Source of the DNA: Ottelia alismoides
Lineage: Eukaryota; Streptophyta; Magnoliopsida; Alismatales; Hydrocharitaceae
Length of the DNA stretch: 64,000 bases
Assembly: GCA_037367405.1 (NCBI GenBank)
Contig: JAZKJV010000086.1
Span: 1,225,001-1,289,000, forward strand
Direction of reading: 5' to 3'
Under the pieces are notes generated by a model. That model ran no database searches, had not been told where the DNA came from, and saw nothing but the letters and a program-made list of their open reading frames with translations. A program made the position numbers and the translations under genes. Every line of letters begins with the position of its first letter. Positions within the stretch are counted from its first letter, which is position 1. Below are positions 20,319 to 30,617 of this stretch, piece by piece.

Positions 20319-21443
20319 CTAAGAATACAACCTGGTCTGGGACATCACCATGTAGTTCTCAGACATCTCCTCGTAGATGGCCCAGACCTGGTCGTGGTCC
20401 TTGGCAAAGTAGGACCCGCCGCAAGAAGCGTTCACCAGACCCTGAAGCTCTGGCGTCAACCCGCTGAAAAAGCTCTGAACTAGGTTCGGCTTGGATATGT
20501 CGTGGTGCGGGCATCTGTCTAGGAGCTCTCGAAACCTCTCCCAAGCCTCGTGAAACTGCTCGTTGGGGAACATGGAGAAGTTGCTGATCAGGGCCCTCGC
20601 TGCATTCGTCCGTCCGAGTGGATAGTACTTTTTCAAGTACTCGGTGCGGAGCTGCTCCCAGGTGTAGACAAACTTCCCTAGATGCTTCAGCCAGGTGGCT
20701 GCTCTATCTGCCAGTGAAAAAGGGAAGGCTATCATCCGGATCGTGTCCTGGTCCACGTGGCGATCGTGGACAGTGCTGCAGATCATCAAGAACTCCTGGA
20801 GGTGGAGGTGGGGCTCCTCAGTGGCTAGTCCGTGGAAACGGGGCAGTAACTGCAAGGTGTTCAGGGGGAACTTGAAGTCCCCCACGATCGCTGGCACTAC
20901 CACCCAGTGATGCATCAGAGTAGATCCGGGGTTGTGTAACGCCCGCATCGGCTGTGGTGGTCCTTCTGCCGCGGCGGCTGCGGCCTCTGCATCTGGCATC
21001 TCCTCCGGCTCGCTCTGCTCTGAACCTCGCTCTGCTCTGAGCCTCTCCAACTCTCGCCTCATCTCTATCATGAATGCCCCCTGATCGCGTAACTGCTGCT
21101 GAACTGTCTCGAGCGATGCGATCAGGGTGGAGTTGATCGCCCCCTGGTCAAATACAACATGCTGGTCTCCCTGTGGACCTCCGGGGTAATCGTCTGATCT
21201 GGCGGCCATAGCGACGTCTGCAAAATCAAATGAGCCCAACTCAGGCGCTGTCAAATCTGCTAATCTCTCCTCGGGCTCATGTCTCTCAGTGCCGAAAGAA
21301 AGGGGGTCGAGGGGGAACAGGGCGGAATCGTACTCGGGCTCGGAGAGCTGGTCTCGGCTCTCGCGGGCCAACCTAGATGATCGGGTAGACGTGCCCGAAA
21401 GCGGTGCAGCCAGAGGCTGCCTAAGAGACCGTCTACCCATCAT
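20319..21443 (-). CDS. gag: Athila gag (capsid-like) segment
   Basis: The open frame ends at TAG 20319-20321. I place the start at the ATG at 21443 (MGRRSLRQP or the Met just before it), because upstream only a TTG separates the frame from a TAG. The retrotransposon Gag domain covers roughly the second half: FPLNTLQLLPRFHGLATEEP, IRMIAFPFSLADRAATWL, FVYTWEQLRTEYLKKYYP and FHEAWERFRELLDRCPHH. Gag would assemble the virus-like particle. Without readthrough this segment would still give a protein of about 374 residues. Confidence 0.85.
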   Translation of the reverse strand: MMGRRSLRQPLAAPLSGTSTRSSRLARESRDQLSEPEYDSALFPLDPLSFGTERHEPEERLADLTAPELGSFDFADVAMAARSDDYPGGPQGDQHVVFDQGAINSTLIASLETVQQQLRDQGAFMIEMRRELERLRAERGSEQSEPEEMPDAEAAAAAAEGPPQPMRALHNPGSTLMHHWVVVPAIVGDFKFPLNTLQLLPRFHGLATEEPHLHLQEFLMICSTVHDRHVDQDTIRMIAFPFSLADRAATWLKHLGKFVYTWEQLRTEYLKKYYPLGRTNAARALISNFSMFPNEQFHEAWERFRELLDRCPHHDISKPNLVQSFFSGLTPELQGLVNASCGGSYFAKDHDQVWAIYEEMSENYMVMSQTRLYS

Positions 21444-22817
21444 CTTGATCTGGCGAGTAAGGCGGATGAGATCTGGAGTCAACTATGATCACAAAACAAA
21501 CCCCCTGTTCACCAACGCAACGCGAGCCGAAGACCGTGAAAGTTCGGTCAAAATTATCTTGTCTATTTTATTTTGGTGAACACACAAAATATCAGAGCGC
21601 TTACGTGACCTGTTAGGATATCCGATGCTATCCCAACCGACTGGCCCGCACGGAAGAGTCGGTAATCAGTCGGGTCTAGCACCGGGAGGCTCTACCTAGG
21701 GTACGGGTCACTCTCTCGCGCATCCAAACCATACAATGAGGGGGTTGCTCTCCCCAAGACAAAATTTTTAGGGTGAGCGGTTTTTAAGATCAATAGTCTT
21801 AGCCAGTCCCAATTTTATGGTTTTTCTTTTTAATATTTTTCAAATCAAACAAAAGGCCTAACGAATTTTTCGGTTCTCCTGATTATTTAGTCCGAAAACA
21901 GGGGGGAGAAGACGAAAAAGCCGATGCGCGAGAAATCAATGATGCATGCTGAGATAGAAATGCGTACCTTGTCTCCAACACTCTACATGCAAGTGATCCG
22001 CGCAGAATTTAAAGACAGAAAGAAAACTACCTAAATGATGCAACGGGAAAAACCGAGTCCTAAACGAGCAATTTCTAGCGCAGAACCGTCTAACTCAGTC
22101 ACTCGCCCTCGATCCAAAGAGTCCGGTCTAGACCCACCCCTCCTCTTCTCGACAGGTCGAGTTCAGGAGTAGCGCTTGACGGGGCAGGCTCGCGGCGCGT
22201 AGGCTCTCAGGAAAGCGACTAAGTTATTTTTATTATTTATTATTAGTAGGTCCAATTACGTTCTATGGGAACAGATCAGCAGTTAGGTGTTTGGATCCTA
22301 CTAATTACGGCACAAGCACCAGAAATTCCTAAGTCTAGGGGCTCGAGCAAAAACCGCGTAAACACCGGAAAAGGCAGCTAAAAAGCTAAAACCGCGAAAA
22401 ACCGCGAAAAATCTAAAGGGTCCCCCGAGCACTCCGGTGCTCGGCGAAATAGACCCGAAAGTCCAACTGTCTCTGACTGTACCTGTATTATTACAACAAT
22501 AATCAAATGTACTGGAAATAAATCCTAATCTAAACTACGCTAATCCGCGGTTATTCCGCGACTCCCGCGCTCCTTCTTGTTCCTGCACTCTCCTGCGGCT
22601 CTGTGAAGAAGAGAGCCGCCTCCGGTTCTCGCGGTTGCGTCGGCTTCCGAAGAAGCCGCCTCGATCCTCGGGCCCTCGCAAGAAAACAAAAACAAGAGTG
22701 TCAAACCAGATTATTGTAAGAAAATGTCAGAAAAATAATATCTACACAATTCTATACAAAAAGCCGCGAAAATCAAAAGCCGCGGAAGAAGCTAAAAAAA
22801 TGACTACTAAGCCGTGC
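21444..22817 (-). other. Athila 5' leader between primer site and gag
   Basis: About 1.4 kb without a convincing ORF on the coding strand. It presumably holds packaging and dimerisation signals; none can be identified by eye. Confidence 0.6.
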
Positions 22818-22835
22818 TCCCCGGCAACGGCGCCA
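22818..22835 (-). other. Primer binding site for tRNA-Asp
   Basis: The minus strand reads TGGCGCCGTTGCCGGGGA, three bases after the LTR. This is complementary to the 3' end of plant tRNA-Asp(GTC), whose acceptor end finishes CGGCGCCA. tRNA-Asp priming is characteristic of Athila elements. Confidence 0.93.
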
Positions 22836-22838
22836 TTC

Positions 22839-25800
22839 TGATAAGCGACCTGAAGGCTAGGGTATAGGTGCTAAATTGGTCGTTGCGACCCAAGCGATCA
22901 AGTCAACTTAATCAAGAAAAATATCAGACCACTAAATAAATCGAAGATCAATCAAAACAAAGTGAGCGGTCCTGCTATGAGATTTACCTGGTATAGCACC
23001 CAGGGTCGAACTCAAGGAGCACGGATTGGCTGAAGGCCTACGAAGTAGTCAAAAAATCAGAGAAAAAGGGAAAACATTTTTAGTGGTTTTTAATTGTTTT
23101 TAAATTTTTTTGGATTTTTTTAATATATAGAGAAAATAAGGAAAGCAAAAGCAAGCACACTTCAACAAATTATTTAATGCATCAAGAAACAAGCAAAAAT
23201 TCAGACAAAAATATTTTTATGTTTTTTATATTTTTTAATGTTTTTGGTGAATTTTTGGAATTTTTCTGATGTGTATGTTATTTTCTAAAAATCAAACAGT
23301 AGGAAAAATGCAAGGTACTGTCCAGCCAGGCCCAAAATCCCTAGATAAAATATCTAATGACCTAAAGAGGACCTGGAGCTATTTTTCCTGTAAACTAGGT
23401 AAAACAAGGAAAATTTGAGTACCAAAATTATTGTTTTTGGATTTTTAATGTATTTATTAGAATTTTTATGAGTTTTTGAGGGTTTTAAAGTTTTTAAGGT
23501 TTTCCGGTGATGAAAAATAGCCAAAATTGGCTAGAAAATCAAGGAACACAAAATAAACAGTACCTAATTTTTATAGAATTTTTAGGGGGGTTTTTTATTT
23601 TTTTGTGATTTTTAAAGTTAAACAGTGCCAAAAGTTGAGGTTTTTGAATTTTTAAAAATAACAAACGAGATCAGAAATATCCTCAAAAATCTACAAAAAT
23701 CCTACACCATGGCAGGAGCCATGTGTCAAATATTCGTTGGATTTGGAGGTGATTTGATATTTTATTCAAAAATGACAAGAGGGCACTGTGCACAGGGACC
23801 AAAGTGCAAATACCCAAAGTTCTGGGGGTCCTGGTGCAAAATACCCAGCAAATCACGCGCGAGGCGCGTGCCTGGGGCACTCAGGGACCTATATGTAATA
23901 AAAATAAAGTCCGGGGACTAAATGGTAACACGTACCAAAAGTCCGAGGACCTTAATTGCAAATAACCCAAGAAATCACGCACATGCGGAAATAAATCATT
24001 CACAGGGGTATAAGTGCAAACATTCAAAAGGTTTCATTCATTTCATAACAACCAGAACTACAAGGGTATATGATGCAAATAACCCAATAAAACACGTGAC
24101 GAAGCACGTGGCTCACAATAGGCAGGGGTATAAATGCAAATAAACTAAAGCTCAGGGTCCATTGTGCAATTTAACCCAAAACTAAATAACGTGCTAAAAT
24201 ATTTACAGGACTCAACTGAAATAAAACTACGATAAGGGCCTAAGGGTAAATTACCCTTTATTAAGCGGAGCTGATGGATGGCCGCCACGTGGCGATCGGA
24301 CGGCCAGGAGGGGGCGGCTCTCGACGCTGCTGATACTCTGCACGATCCAACGGTCCAGGCCATGACACGTGTGGATCTGACGGCCTGGATCTCTTGCCTC
24401 AAATCTGACGTCCACGGGCTCTCCAGGAACCAACGGTTCGGATCGAACCTGGAGCGAAAGGCGAATCCGACGACTCTCGAGGGTGCTGGATGAACTGATG
24501 GCCGGCGAACTTCGCCGGCCTCGTGACGGTGGCTCCGGTCTCCTCTGCTGCGCCTGAAGATCGGAGAAGCTCCGGCGTGAAGATGCGCAGCTGATAACGT
24601 CCTCCGATGCCCCAGCCGAGCTCAGATGAGCTCCGACGAGGGTGGCGGAGCTGAAGCTCCTGTCTGAATGTCGAGAGGCCTCAGATGGCCTCCACTGGTC
24701 CTGTAAAATGGTTCAGAAGCTTCGCGGGTCGAGGGCAAAGTGCCTCGACCCGGTTAGGCGGCGTGAAGATGAAGGGTGCGTCGGTGTGGGCGAACCCCGG
24801 CGATGCGACGACGAAGGGGTTCGAATCCCAGCTCCTGTGCGAGCTGGGTTGAACGGAGGGGCGGAGAAGGTGCACGAGGGAAAGGCGAACGTGATGGGGG
24901 ATTCCGATGATCGAATGGAGGTGTGAGGTGGTCGGAATCGACGATAAACGACGGCGGCGCGATATGGGGGTAAATGGAAATTAGGCTAAATAGCTAAGCT
25001 AAAGGGTTACCTGGGTGGAGGAATGGGCTGTGGTCGAGCTTGCGCAGCTCTGGGTCTTCGCCTCAAGGATCGCCGACGTCCGAGGCTCGAGCTCCAACTC
25101 GGGGCGGAGCACGGCGGTGAAGAATCACCGGATCGATGGCTTTCGCCTCCTCTCCTCGCTGCGACAGGTCGAGACGCGAGCTGTCACCTCTCTCTCTCTC
25201 TCTGGAGCTCACTGGGGAACGAAGCAAATGGCCAAAGATACGGAATCGTGCGGCGGAGCTCGAAATATATACCACGGGGGGTCCGGCTAGGGTTGATCGG
25301 TTAGGGCAGCATGAAGCGCGGACCCCGATGCAATCCCCCGGGCGAGCATGTCGGATGTACGAAGAAGCGATAGGACCCGGGGTTTGCGGAGAAGGCAAGC
25401 GAAAAAGAGGAGAAAACGGGTCGGGCGCAAGATCCGCTGGAGAAGACGGTCCGCGGAGGGAGTTGACCGGGGGTCAACATCCCCCGTGGACCAATGGGAA
25501 ACAACTACGTGGAAAAGATTTAAAAATTCAATTAAAAATAACAAATGGCTGAATTATTAAAAACTTAAAACATGAAATATTTTTGTTTTAATTTTTTCTA
25601 TTTTTTGGTGATTTTTAATTAATTTTTCAAAATACAAATAGGGTATTTACATAGTATAGCTATACATAGGTATTTGTATAATATGTCTTTTTATTTATTT
25701 TTTTTTAGATTTTTAATTTGTTATTTTTGTGCATTTTTTTATTCCCATTTTATATTTTATTTATTTATAGTATAAAATTAGGAATAAAAGGGTATTTTTA

Positions 25801-26462
25801 TTTTATTTTTATTATTTATATGCAAGGGTGAAATAAATATATATGTACATGTATCTACATGGTATATGTACACAGTCTTTTTTTTATGTTTTGTATTTTG
25901 TAATTTTTATTTGATTTTTGTTTTGATTCTTTTTATTTTATTTATTTACAATATATAACCTAGAATATTTACAAAAAGTTTTGAAAATAACATCATTTAT
26001 TTACAAGGTTAAATAAATATAGAGGCATGGTCTATGTACATGATGAGAGGGTATTTTTTTAATCTTTTTGATTTTCACCTTTTTGTTTTGTTTTTTTTCC
26101 TTATCTTTTATAACTATATACAAATATTTAAAACTGTATTTTTGGTGAGGAAAATATTTTGTTATTTTATTTACATAATTATTTACATGTGAGCTCCTAT
26201 CTCCCTCTACTTTGGCTTTTATGCGGTCAGGCCCATGCTGAGCCCTCCCTTGGGTTAGGTTGCTCAATATTTATTCTAAATATTTCCCTCTTTTTCTTTT
26301 TACTCTTTATTCTTTTATTTTTGCACAAAAACATGCTAATTACAGGTTTTTACACAATGCATGCTTTTGGTAATTATTTGTATTTACACATATCTACATG
26401 TATTTGCAAAGGTTTTTGTAGCTAAATTAGAAGAATAAAGAGTGATGAATGGGTATTCATCA
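22839..26462 (-). repeat. Athila LTR, window-right copy (5' LTR of the element)
   Basis: This 3624-bp LTR is nearly identical to the left copy, with TGATAAGCGACC...GGTATTCATCA ends. Differences are scattered substitutions and a few small indels, for example an 11-13 base loss near 25395 next to the GCAAGCG word. It would drive transcription of the element on the minus strand. Confidence 0.97.
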
Positions 26463-26467
26463 GTAGC
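26463..26467. repeat. Target-site duplication GTAGC (right)
   Basis: This is the partner of 8951-8955. Confidence 0.97.
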
Positions 26468-26708
26468 CTCTTTAATTACTTGTAATATGTCAAGTGTTAC
26501 TTTCAGTAACACATAAATTACTTAATTAAAGTTATACGGTGAACATCCAAATTTCAACTGTCTTCTAGTTCATTTAGATGATGTTGTTTTGCTCTCGCTC
26601 CTCGACATAATAGTAGCTTCTTCAAGTCACCAAATTGTTGCATTGTTCTGCAAGAAACAATAGGTTAATTTATATCCGTGAATAGGAAGAATTGTATAAA
26701 GAAAAGTT

Positions 26709-27035
26709 ACTCAGCAATATACTCTCTTCAGTAAAAATCATTTAATGACAAGTAACTTGTAATGAATTGTTAGTAACATTTGTTATATGACAAGTAACTT
26801 GTAATGAATTGTTAGTAACTCAGCAATATACTCTCTTCAGTAAGAATCATTCCATGACAAGTAACTTGTAATGAATTGTTAGTAACATTTGTTCCGCGAC
26901 AAGTAACAAGTAATGAATTGTTACTAACTCAGCAATATACTTGCTTCAGTAAGAATCATTCAATGACAAGTAACTTGTTCATTCAATGACAAGTAACTTG
27001 TAATGAATTGTTAGTGACGTTTGTTATATGACAAA
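26709..27035. repeat. ~109-bp tandem repeat, about three units
   Basis: Units start at 26709, 26818 and 26927 with ACTCAGCAATATAC. Each carries CTTCAGTAA and GACAAGTAACTTGTAATGAA words. A shorter duplication of CAAGTAACTTG is nested in it. Confidence 0.88.
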
Positions 27036-27729
27036 TAACAATTGTGTTAGCATTAGTAACAAAAAATATCTCATAAGTAAATTACTCCAGTAACTTTTGA
27101 TACAATATCAGTATCCTTACGATTTTTTTAAACGTTCTCAGATTAAATTTCAATATCCAAACGCAAATCATTGATCATCATTCCTTCTGAGATTTCATGA
27201 TACAAACTCAATCGCAAGTCATCTATCTCATTTGAAATTGAAATCCAAAGAAAAATCATACACCGCAATTCATCTTTGCAAATCACACTTTCTCATGATC
27301 CAGAAACATAACAAAAAAATCAAAATCTGGTCTATAATCAGTCAGATTCAAATCAAAATGACCAAAAAAATCAATTCTTTCTACATACTATCAGATTCAA
27401 AGAAAAATACAAAAAATAAAAATCTAATCGAAGCACATAACCTTGCAATAGATAAAAACGTTCCCCTCTGTTTCCACGATTGATCGCCTCACTTTGCAAA
27501 TCGCCAGATAAAAAATGCCACATCAATCTCCTCTCATTGATCTCTCAACGAGAGGTTTCTATAAACGTAAGAATTGCTAAATAATTCCAATTAGCTTTCC
27601 TTCCATTTTAGTTGCGGTTCCTATTTTTAAGGGACTGAGGGATACAAATCTCTCGGCTAGAATTAGAGGCTCATCTCGTACCAAATGGGCACAGTGCCCT
27701 CTGGATAAAAAATCCTATATTATATATAT

Positions 27730-28078
27730 GGGAAAAATGGGGCTGCCCCCTGGGAGTAGCCAACTTGGCTACTCCCACCCCTATTTTCCCCTCATTTTTT
27801 GATTTCTTTGGAAAATAAAAATTTGTATATTCATCATTATATCCCTCTAACATTCTATTAAAATTTCGTCAGAAACAGAGACTCCTACGGCCTCCATCCA
27901 AACAGGGTCGATTTAAAAAATCCTGCGACCGTTATAAAATGACGTCTGGATGGAGGGCCTAGGAGTCTCTGTTTCTGACGAAATTTTAATACAATGTTAG
28001 ATGATATACTGATGAATATATAATTTTTTATTTTCTAAAGAAATAAAAAAATGAGGGAAAAATAGCGGTGGGAGTAAT
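27730..28078. mobile_element. Foldback element FB-12 (GGCTACTCCC end type), right end truncated
   Basis: The left end is complete (GGGGCTGCCCCC, GGGAGTAGCC, GGCTACTCCC). The right arm stops after GGTGGGAGTA, where a TA run begins directly, so the outer hairpin half is missing. Confidence 0.85.
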
Positions 28079-28100
28079 ATATATATATATATATATATAT

Positions 28101-28364
28101 GGGTAAAATGGGGCTGCCTCCAGGGAGTAGCCAACTTGGCTACTCCTCACCCCTATTTTTTCCCTCATTTTTTTATTTTTTTGGAAAATAAAAATTTGTA
28201 TATTCATCACTATATCCCTCCCACATTCTATTAAAATTTCATCAGAAACAGAGACTCCTAAGCCCTCCATCCAGACGTCATTTTTTTAACGATCGCAGGA
28301 TTTTTTAAATCGACCATATTTGGATGGAGGCCGTAGGAGTCTCTGTTTCTGATGAAATTTTAAT
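28101..28364. mobile_element. Foldback element FB-13 (GGCTACTCCC end type), right end truncated
   Basis: The left end and centre (AACGATCGCAGG, TTTTTTAAATCGACC) are present. The right arm stops at about 28364 after GAAATTTTAAT and is fused to FB-14. Confidence 0.82.
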
Positions 28365-28634
28365 ATCGCCATCTCTCCTACATGCCATTCGAATTTCGTC
28401 AGAAACAGAGACTCCTACGGCCTCCATCGAGACAGTCATTTTTTAACGGTAATAGGATTTTTTAAATCGACACCATCTCGATGGAGGTCGTAGGAGTCTC
28501 TGTTTCTGACGAAATTCGAATGGCATATAGGAGAGATATAGGGATGAATATATATGGCGATATTTTTCAAAAAAAAACGCCGAAAATGGCGCGGGGCCGC
28601 CATTGTTGGCCGCCCCAAGGGAGCAGCCTATTAT
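28365..28634. mobile_element. Foldback element FB-14 (GGCCGCC end variant), left end truncated
   Basis: It starts within the left arm (CTCCTACATGCCATTCGAA). The right end has GGGGCCGCCATTGTTGGC, CGCCCC and AAGGGAGCAGCC, a variant of the GC-rich word. A CT run and then a TA run follow. Confidence 0.82.

Positions 28635-28680
<46 letters not shown>
28635..28680. repeat. (CT)n(TA)n microsatellite
   Basis: A CT tract passes into a TA tract between FB-14 and FB-15. Confidence 0.97.
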
Positions 28681-29566
28681 GGGGTTGATGGGGCTGCCCC
28701 CTGGGGGCAGCCAACATGGCTGCCCCGCCCAATTTTAGGGCAAAATTTTTTATTTTTTTTGAAAAATATCGTCATGTATATTCATCCCTATATCCCTCTT
28801 ATATGCCATTCGAATTTCGCCAGAAACACAGACTCCTACGACCTCCATCCAGACAGAGTCGATTTAAAAAATCCTGCGACCGTTAAAAAAATGACGTCTG
28901 GATGGAGGCCGTAGGAGTCTCTGTTTCTGACGAAATTCGAATGACATATAGGAGGGATCAATGTTCAGGAAGGCGGTATGCGGTATTCAATCGGAGGGGT
29001 CACTGCATAGAGAGTATGCAGTATGCGGGAGAGTATGCGGAGAGTATGCGGATTTATGCGGTTTGGTATTTTTAATTATTAAAAATATAAATATATTTTT
29101 AATATCATGTTAATATCATCTAAATATTATATCTTTTGAATATAATAATAAAGAATTGAAGGTACAAGGAAAAAAACTATTGGGATAAAAAGTAATATAG
29201 AGTCAAATGAGCAAAAACATCAATTGAAAGAGCGTTAGGGTCGGGTGTCTAAGTTTGTGTTAGAGTTTCAGAAAATGTTTATTTGAAAATCGGCCGCATA
29301 CTCGGCCGCATATACCGCATACTCGGCCGAGTATGCGGTCAGACCCGCCTAGAGGCCGATCTGGTCATACTCGGAGCGCCAAGGCTTCCGACTAAGAGTA
29401 TGCGGCAGAGTATGCGGTATACTCGGCCGATTTCCTGAACACTGGGAGGGATATAGAGATGAATATACATGGTGATATTTTCCCAAAAAATAAAAAAAAT
29501 TGCGAAAAATGGGGGGGGGGGGGCAGCCATGTTGGCTACCCCTAAGGGGTAGCCACATTTTTCTCA
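28681..29566. mobile_element. Foldback element FB-15 (GGCTGCCCC end type) interrupted by a hAT-like MITE
   Basis: The left part, 28681-28958, carries the complete GC-rich end and centre. The right arm resumes at 29445 (GGAGGGATATAGAGATGAAT) and ends with a G run, GGGCAGCC, GTTGGCTACCCC and AAGGGGTAGCC. The gap is filled by the element at 28959-29444 and flanked by GGAGGGAT on both sides. Confidence 0.9.
28959..29444. mobile_element. hAT-like non-autonomous element (TATGCGG family), 486 bp
   Basis: The ends are CAATGTTCAGGAA on the left and CAGTGTTCAGGAA inverted on the right, flanked by a perfect 8-bp duplication GGAGGGAT (28951-28958 and 29445-29452). Eight-base duplications and short CA-starting inverted ends are the hallmark of hAT elements. 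Both subterminal regions are full of TATGCGG and its complement, likely transposase-binding words. There is no coding sequence. Confidence 0.92.
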
Positions 29567-29578
29567 TATATATATATA

Positions 29579-29964
29579 GGGATAAATGGGGCTGCCCCTT
29601 AGGGGGAGCTAACTTGGCTCCCCCCGCCCCATTTCGCCCGGTTTTTTTATTTTTTTTGAAATTTTCTTCCATGGAATTCCATCACTATATCCTTATATTA
29701 TGTCATTAAAATTTCGTGCGAAACAGAGACTCCTACGGCCTCCATCCAGACAGTCATTTTTTAACGGTAACAAGATTTTTTAAATCGACCCCGTTTGGAT
29801 GGAGGTCGTAGGAGTCTCTGTTTCAAACGAAATTTTAATAGCATAATATAGTGATTTAATAATGAATTTACACGGTTTTAGATTTCAAAAAAAATAAAAA
29901 AATTATGTGAAAAAGGGGCGGGGGGAGCTATGTTAGCTCCCCCTAGGGGGCATACACATTTTTC

Positions 29965-29966
<2 letters not shown>
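29579..29966. mobile_element. Foldback element FB-16 (GGGGGAGC/GCTCCCCC end type)
   Basis: The left end has GGGGCTGCCCCTT, AGGGGGAGC, TAACTTG and GCTCCCCCC. The right end has GGGGGAGC, TATGTTAGCTCCCCC and TAGGGGGCATAC. The arms and centre match FB-6. Confidence 0.88.

Positions 29967-30007
<41 letters not shown>
29967..30007. repeat. (TA)n microsatellite
   Basis: This TA run closes the foldback cluster. Confidence 0.98.
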
Positions 30008-30010
<3 letters not shown>

Positions 30011-30617
30011 TCATCAAACCCCCAACTGACTCCCCCATATTGGATCAACAAATGTGACCCTAGGTCATCGTCAGACAATCTTTTATAGGAGAATCCCAAC
30101 GTTCTTCACAGTAACTCCTTTATAATAAATTAAATTACTTGGCAAGCCCAAATTTTGGAATAACAATATTAAAGGAAACATGTTTTGAGTATGAATAAAC
30201 CAATTTTATGTAAGGAACTTGGAAGAAGAAAATTCGTGATTTAACCGTTATTTTTTACTCCAATTAATATCATTGTTCTGTTCAAAAGCATTCACGCCTC
30301 CTTTTATTTCCTGTACGCTGCTCATCGGAGCATGCCACTGCAAGAGCATCCTTACTACCTCAAAAATAAAACAGTCTTGCCCATTTTCATAAACTAGGTA
30401 AATTAATGTCAAACATTACGCGTCGGGTCCTGCATATTGAAGCTGACGTGATTCCTTACAGTGCAATGAGATCAAATATCCTGTTACTATTCCCAAAGCC
30501 TTACATATAGTCCGAAATTTTACGAATGACCTTATTCCCGAATGGATATTTGAGGATCTGATATGCAGCTCTTGTAACGAAACTCTCAACACTTTCAACC
30601 GCCTTAAGATAAAACTA
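30008..30617. other. Low-copy sequence without a recognised gene
   Basis: Mixed-composition DNA with no repeat ends visible. The plus strand around 30515-30605 and the minus strand over 30416-30598 both give short protein-like frames, but I recognise neither, and no splice-compatible partners are visible. Confidence 0.5.

Larger units (their letters stand above)
8956..26462 (-). mobile_element. Athila-type Ty3/Gypsy LTR retrotransposon, 17.5 kb
   Basis: The element is bounded by two long LTRs and an exact GTAGC duplication. Read on the minus strand the order is: LTR (26462-22839), primer site for tRNA-Asp, leader of ~1.4 kb, gag, protease, reverse transcriptase, RNase H, integrase, ~2 kb of non-coding DNA, polypurine tract, LTR (12593-8956). 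The tRNA-Asp primer and the form of the RT N-terminal region ([22 protein letters not shown]) are those of the Athila lineage. Athila elements often carry an env-like ORF after pol; none is visible here. Eight substitutions were counted by eye over the first ~590 bp of the LTR pair, which suggests a fairly recent insertion. Confidence 0.97.
8115..27716. mobile_element. AGTAA-family element, copy 3, split by the Athila element
   Basis: The left end AGGGCTTATCCAGATAGCAC and the inverted right end (TTTATCCAGAGGGCACTG) match copy 2. Without the 17.5-kb insert and one target duplication the element would be about 2.1 kb, similar to copy 2. The left flank of the insertion ends CTTCTGTACTTAAGTAGC and the right flank starts GTAGCCTCTTTAATTACTTG. 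Together these are collinear with positions 3979-4020 of copy 2, which confirms that both halves belong to one element. It is non-coding. Confidence 0.9.

Noticed and set aside
22818..22835. A tRNA-like acceptor sequence next to the Athila LTR
   Set aside because: Only the 18 bases complementary to the tRNA-Asp 3' end are present. It is the primer binding site and not a tRNA gene.
30416..30598. A possible exon (Leu/Ser-rich frame, minus strand)
   Set aside because: The opposite strand reads equally well, no splice partners were found and I recognise no family.
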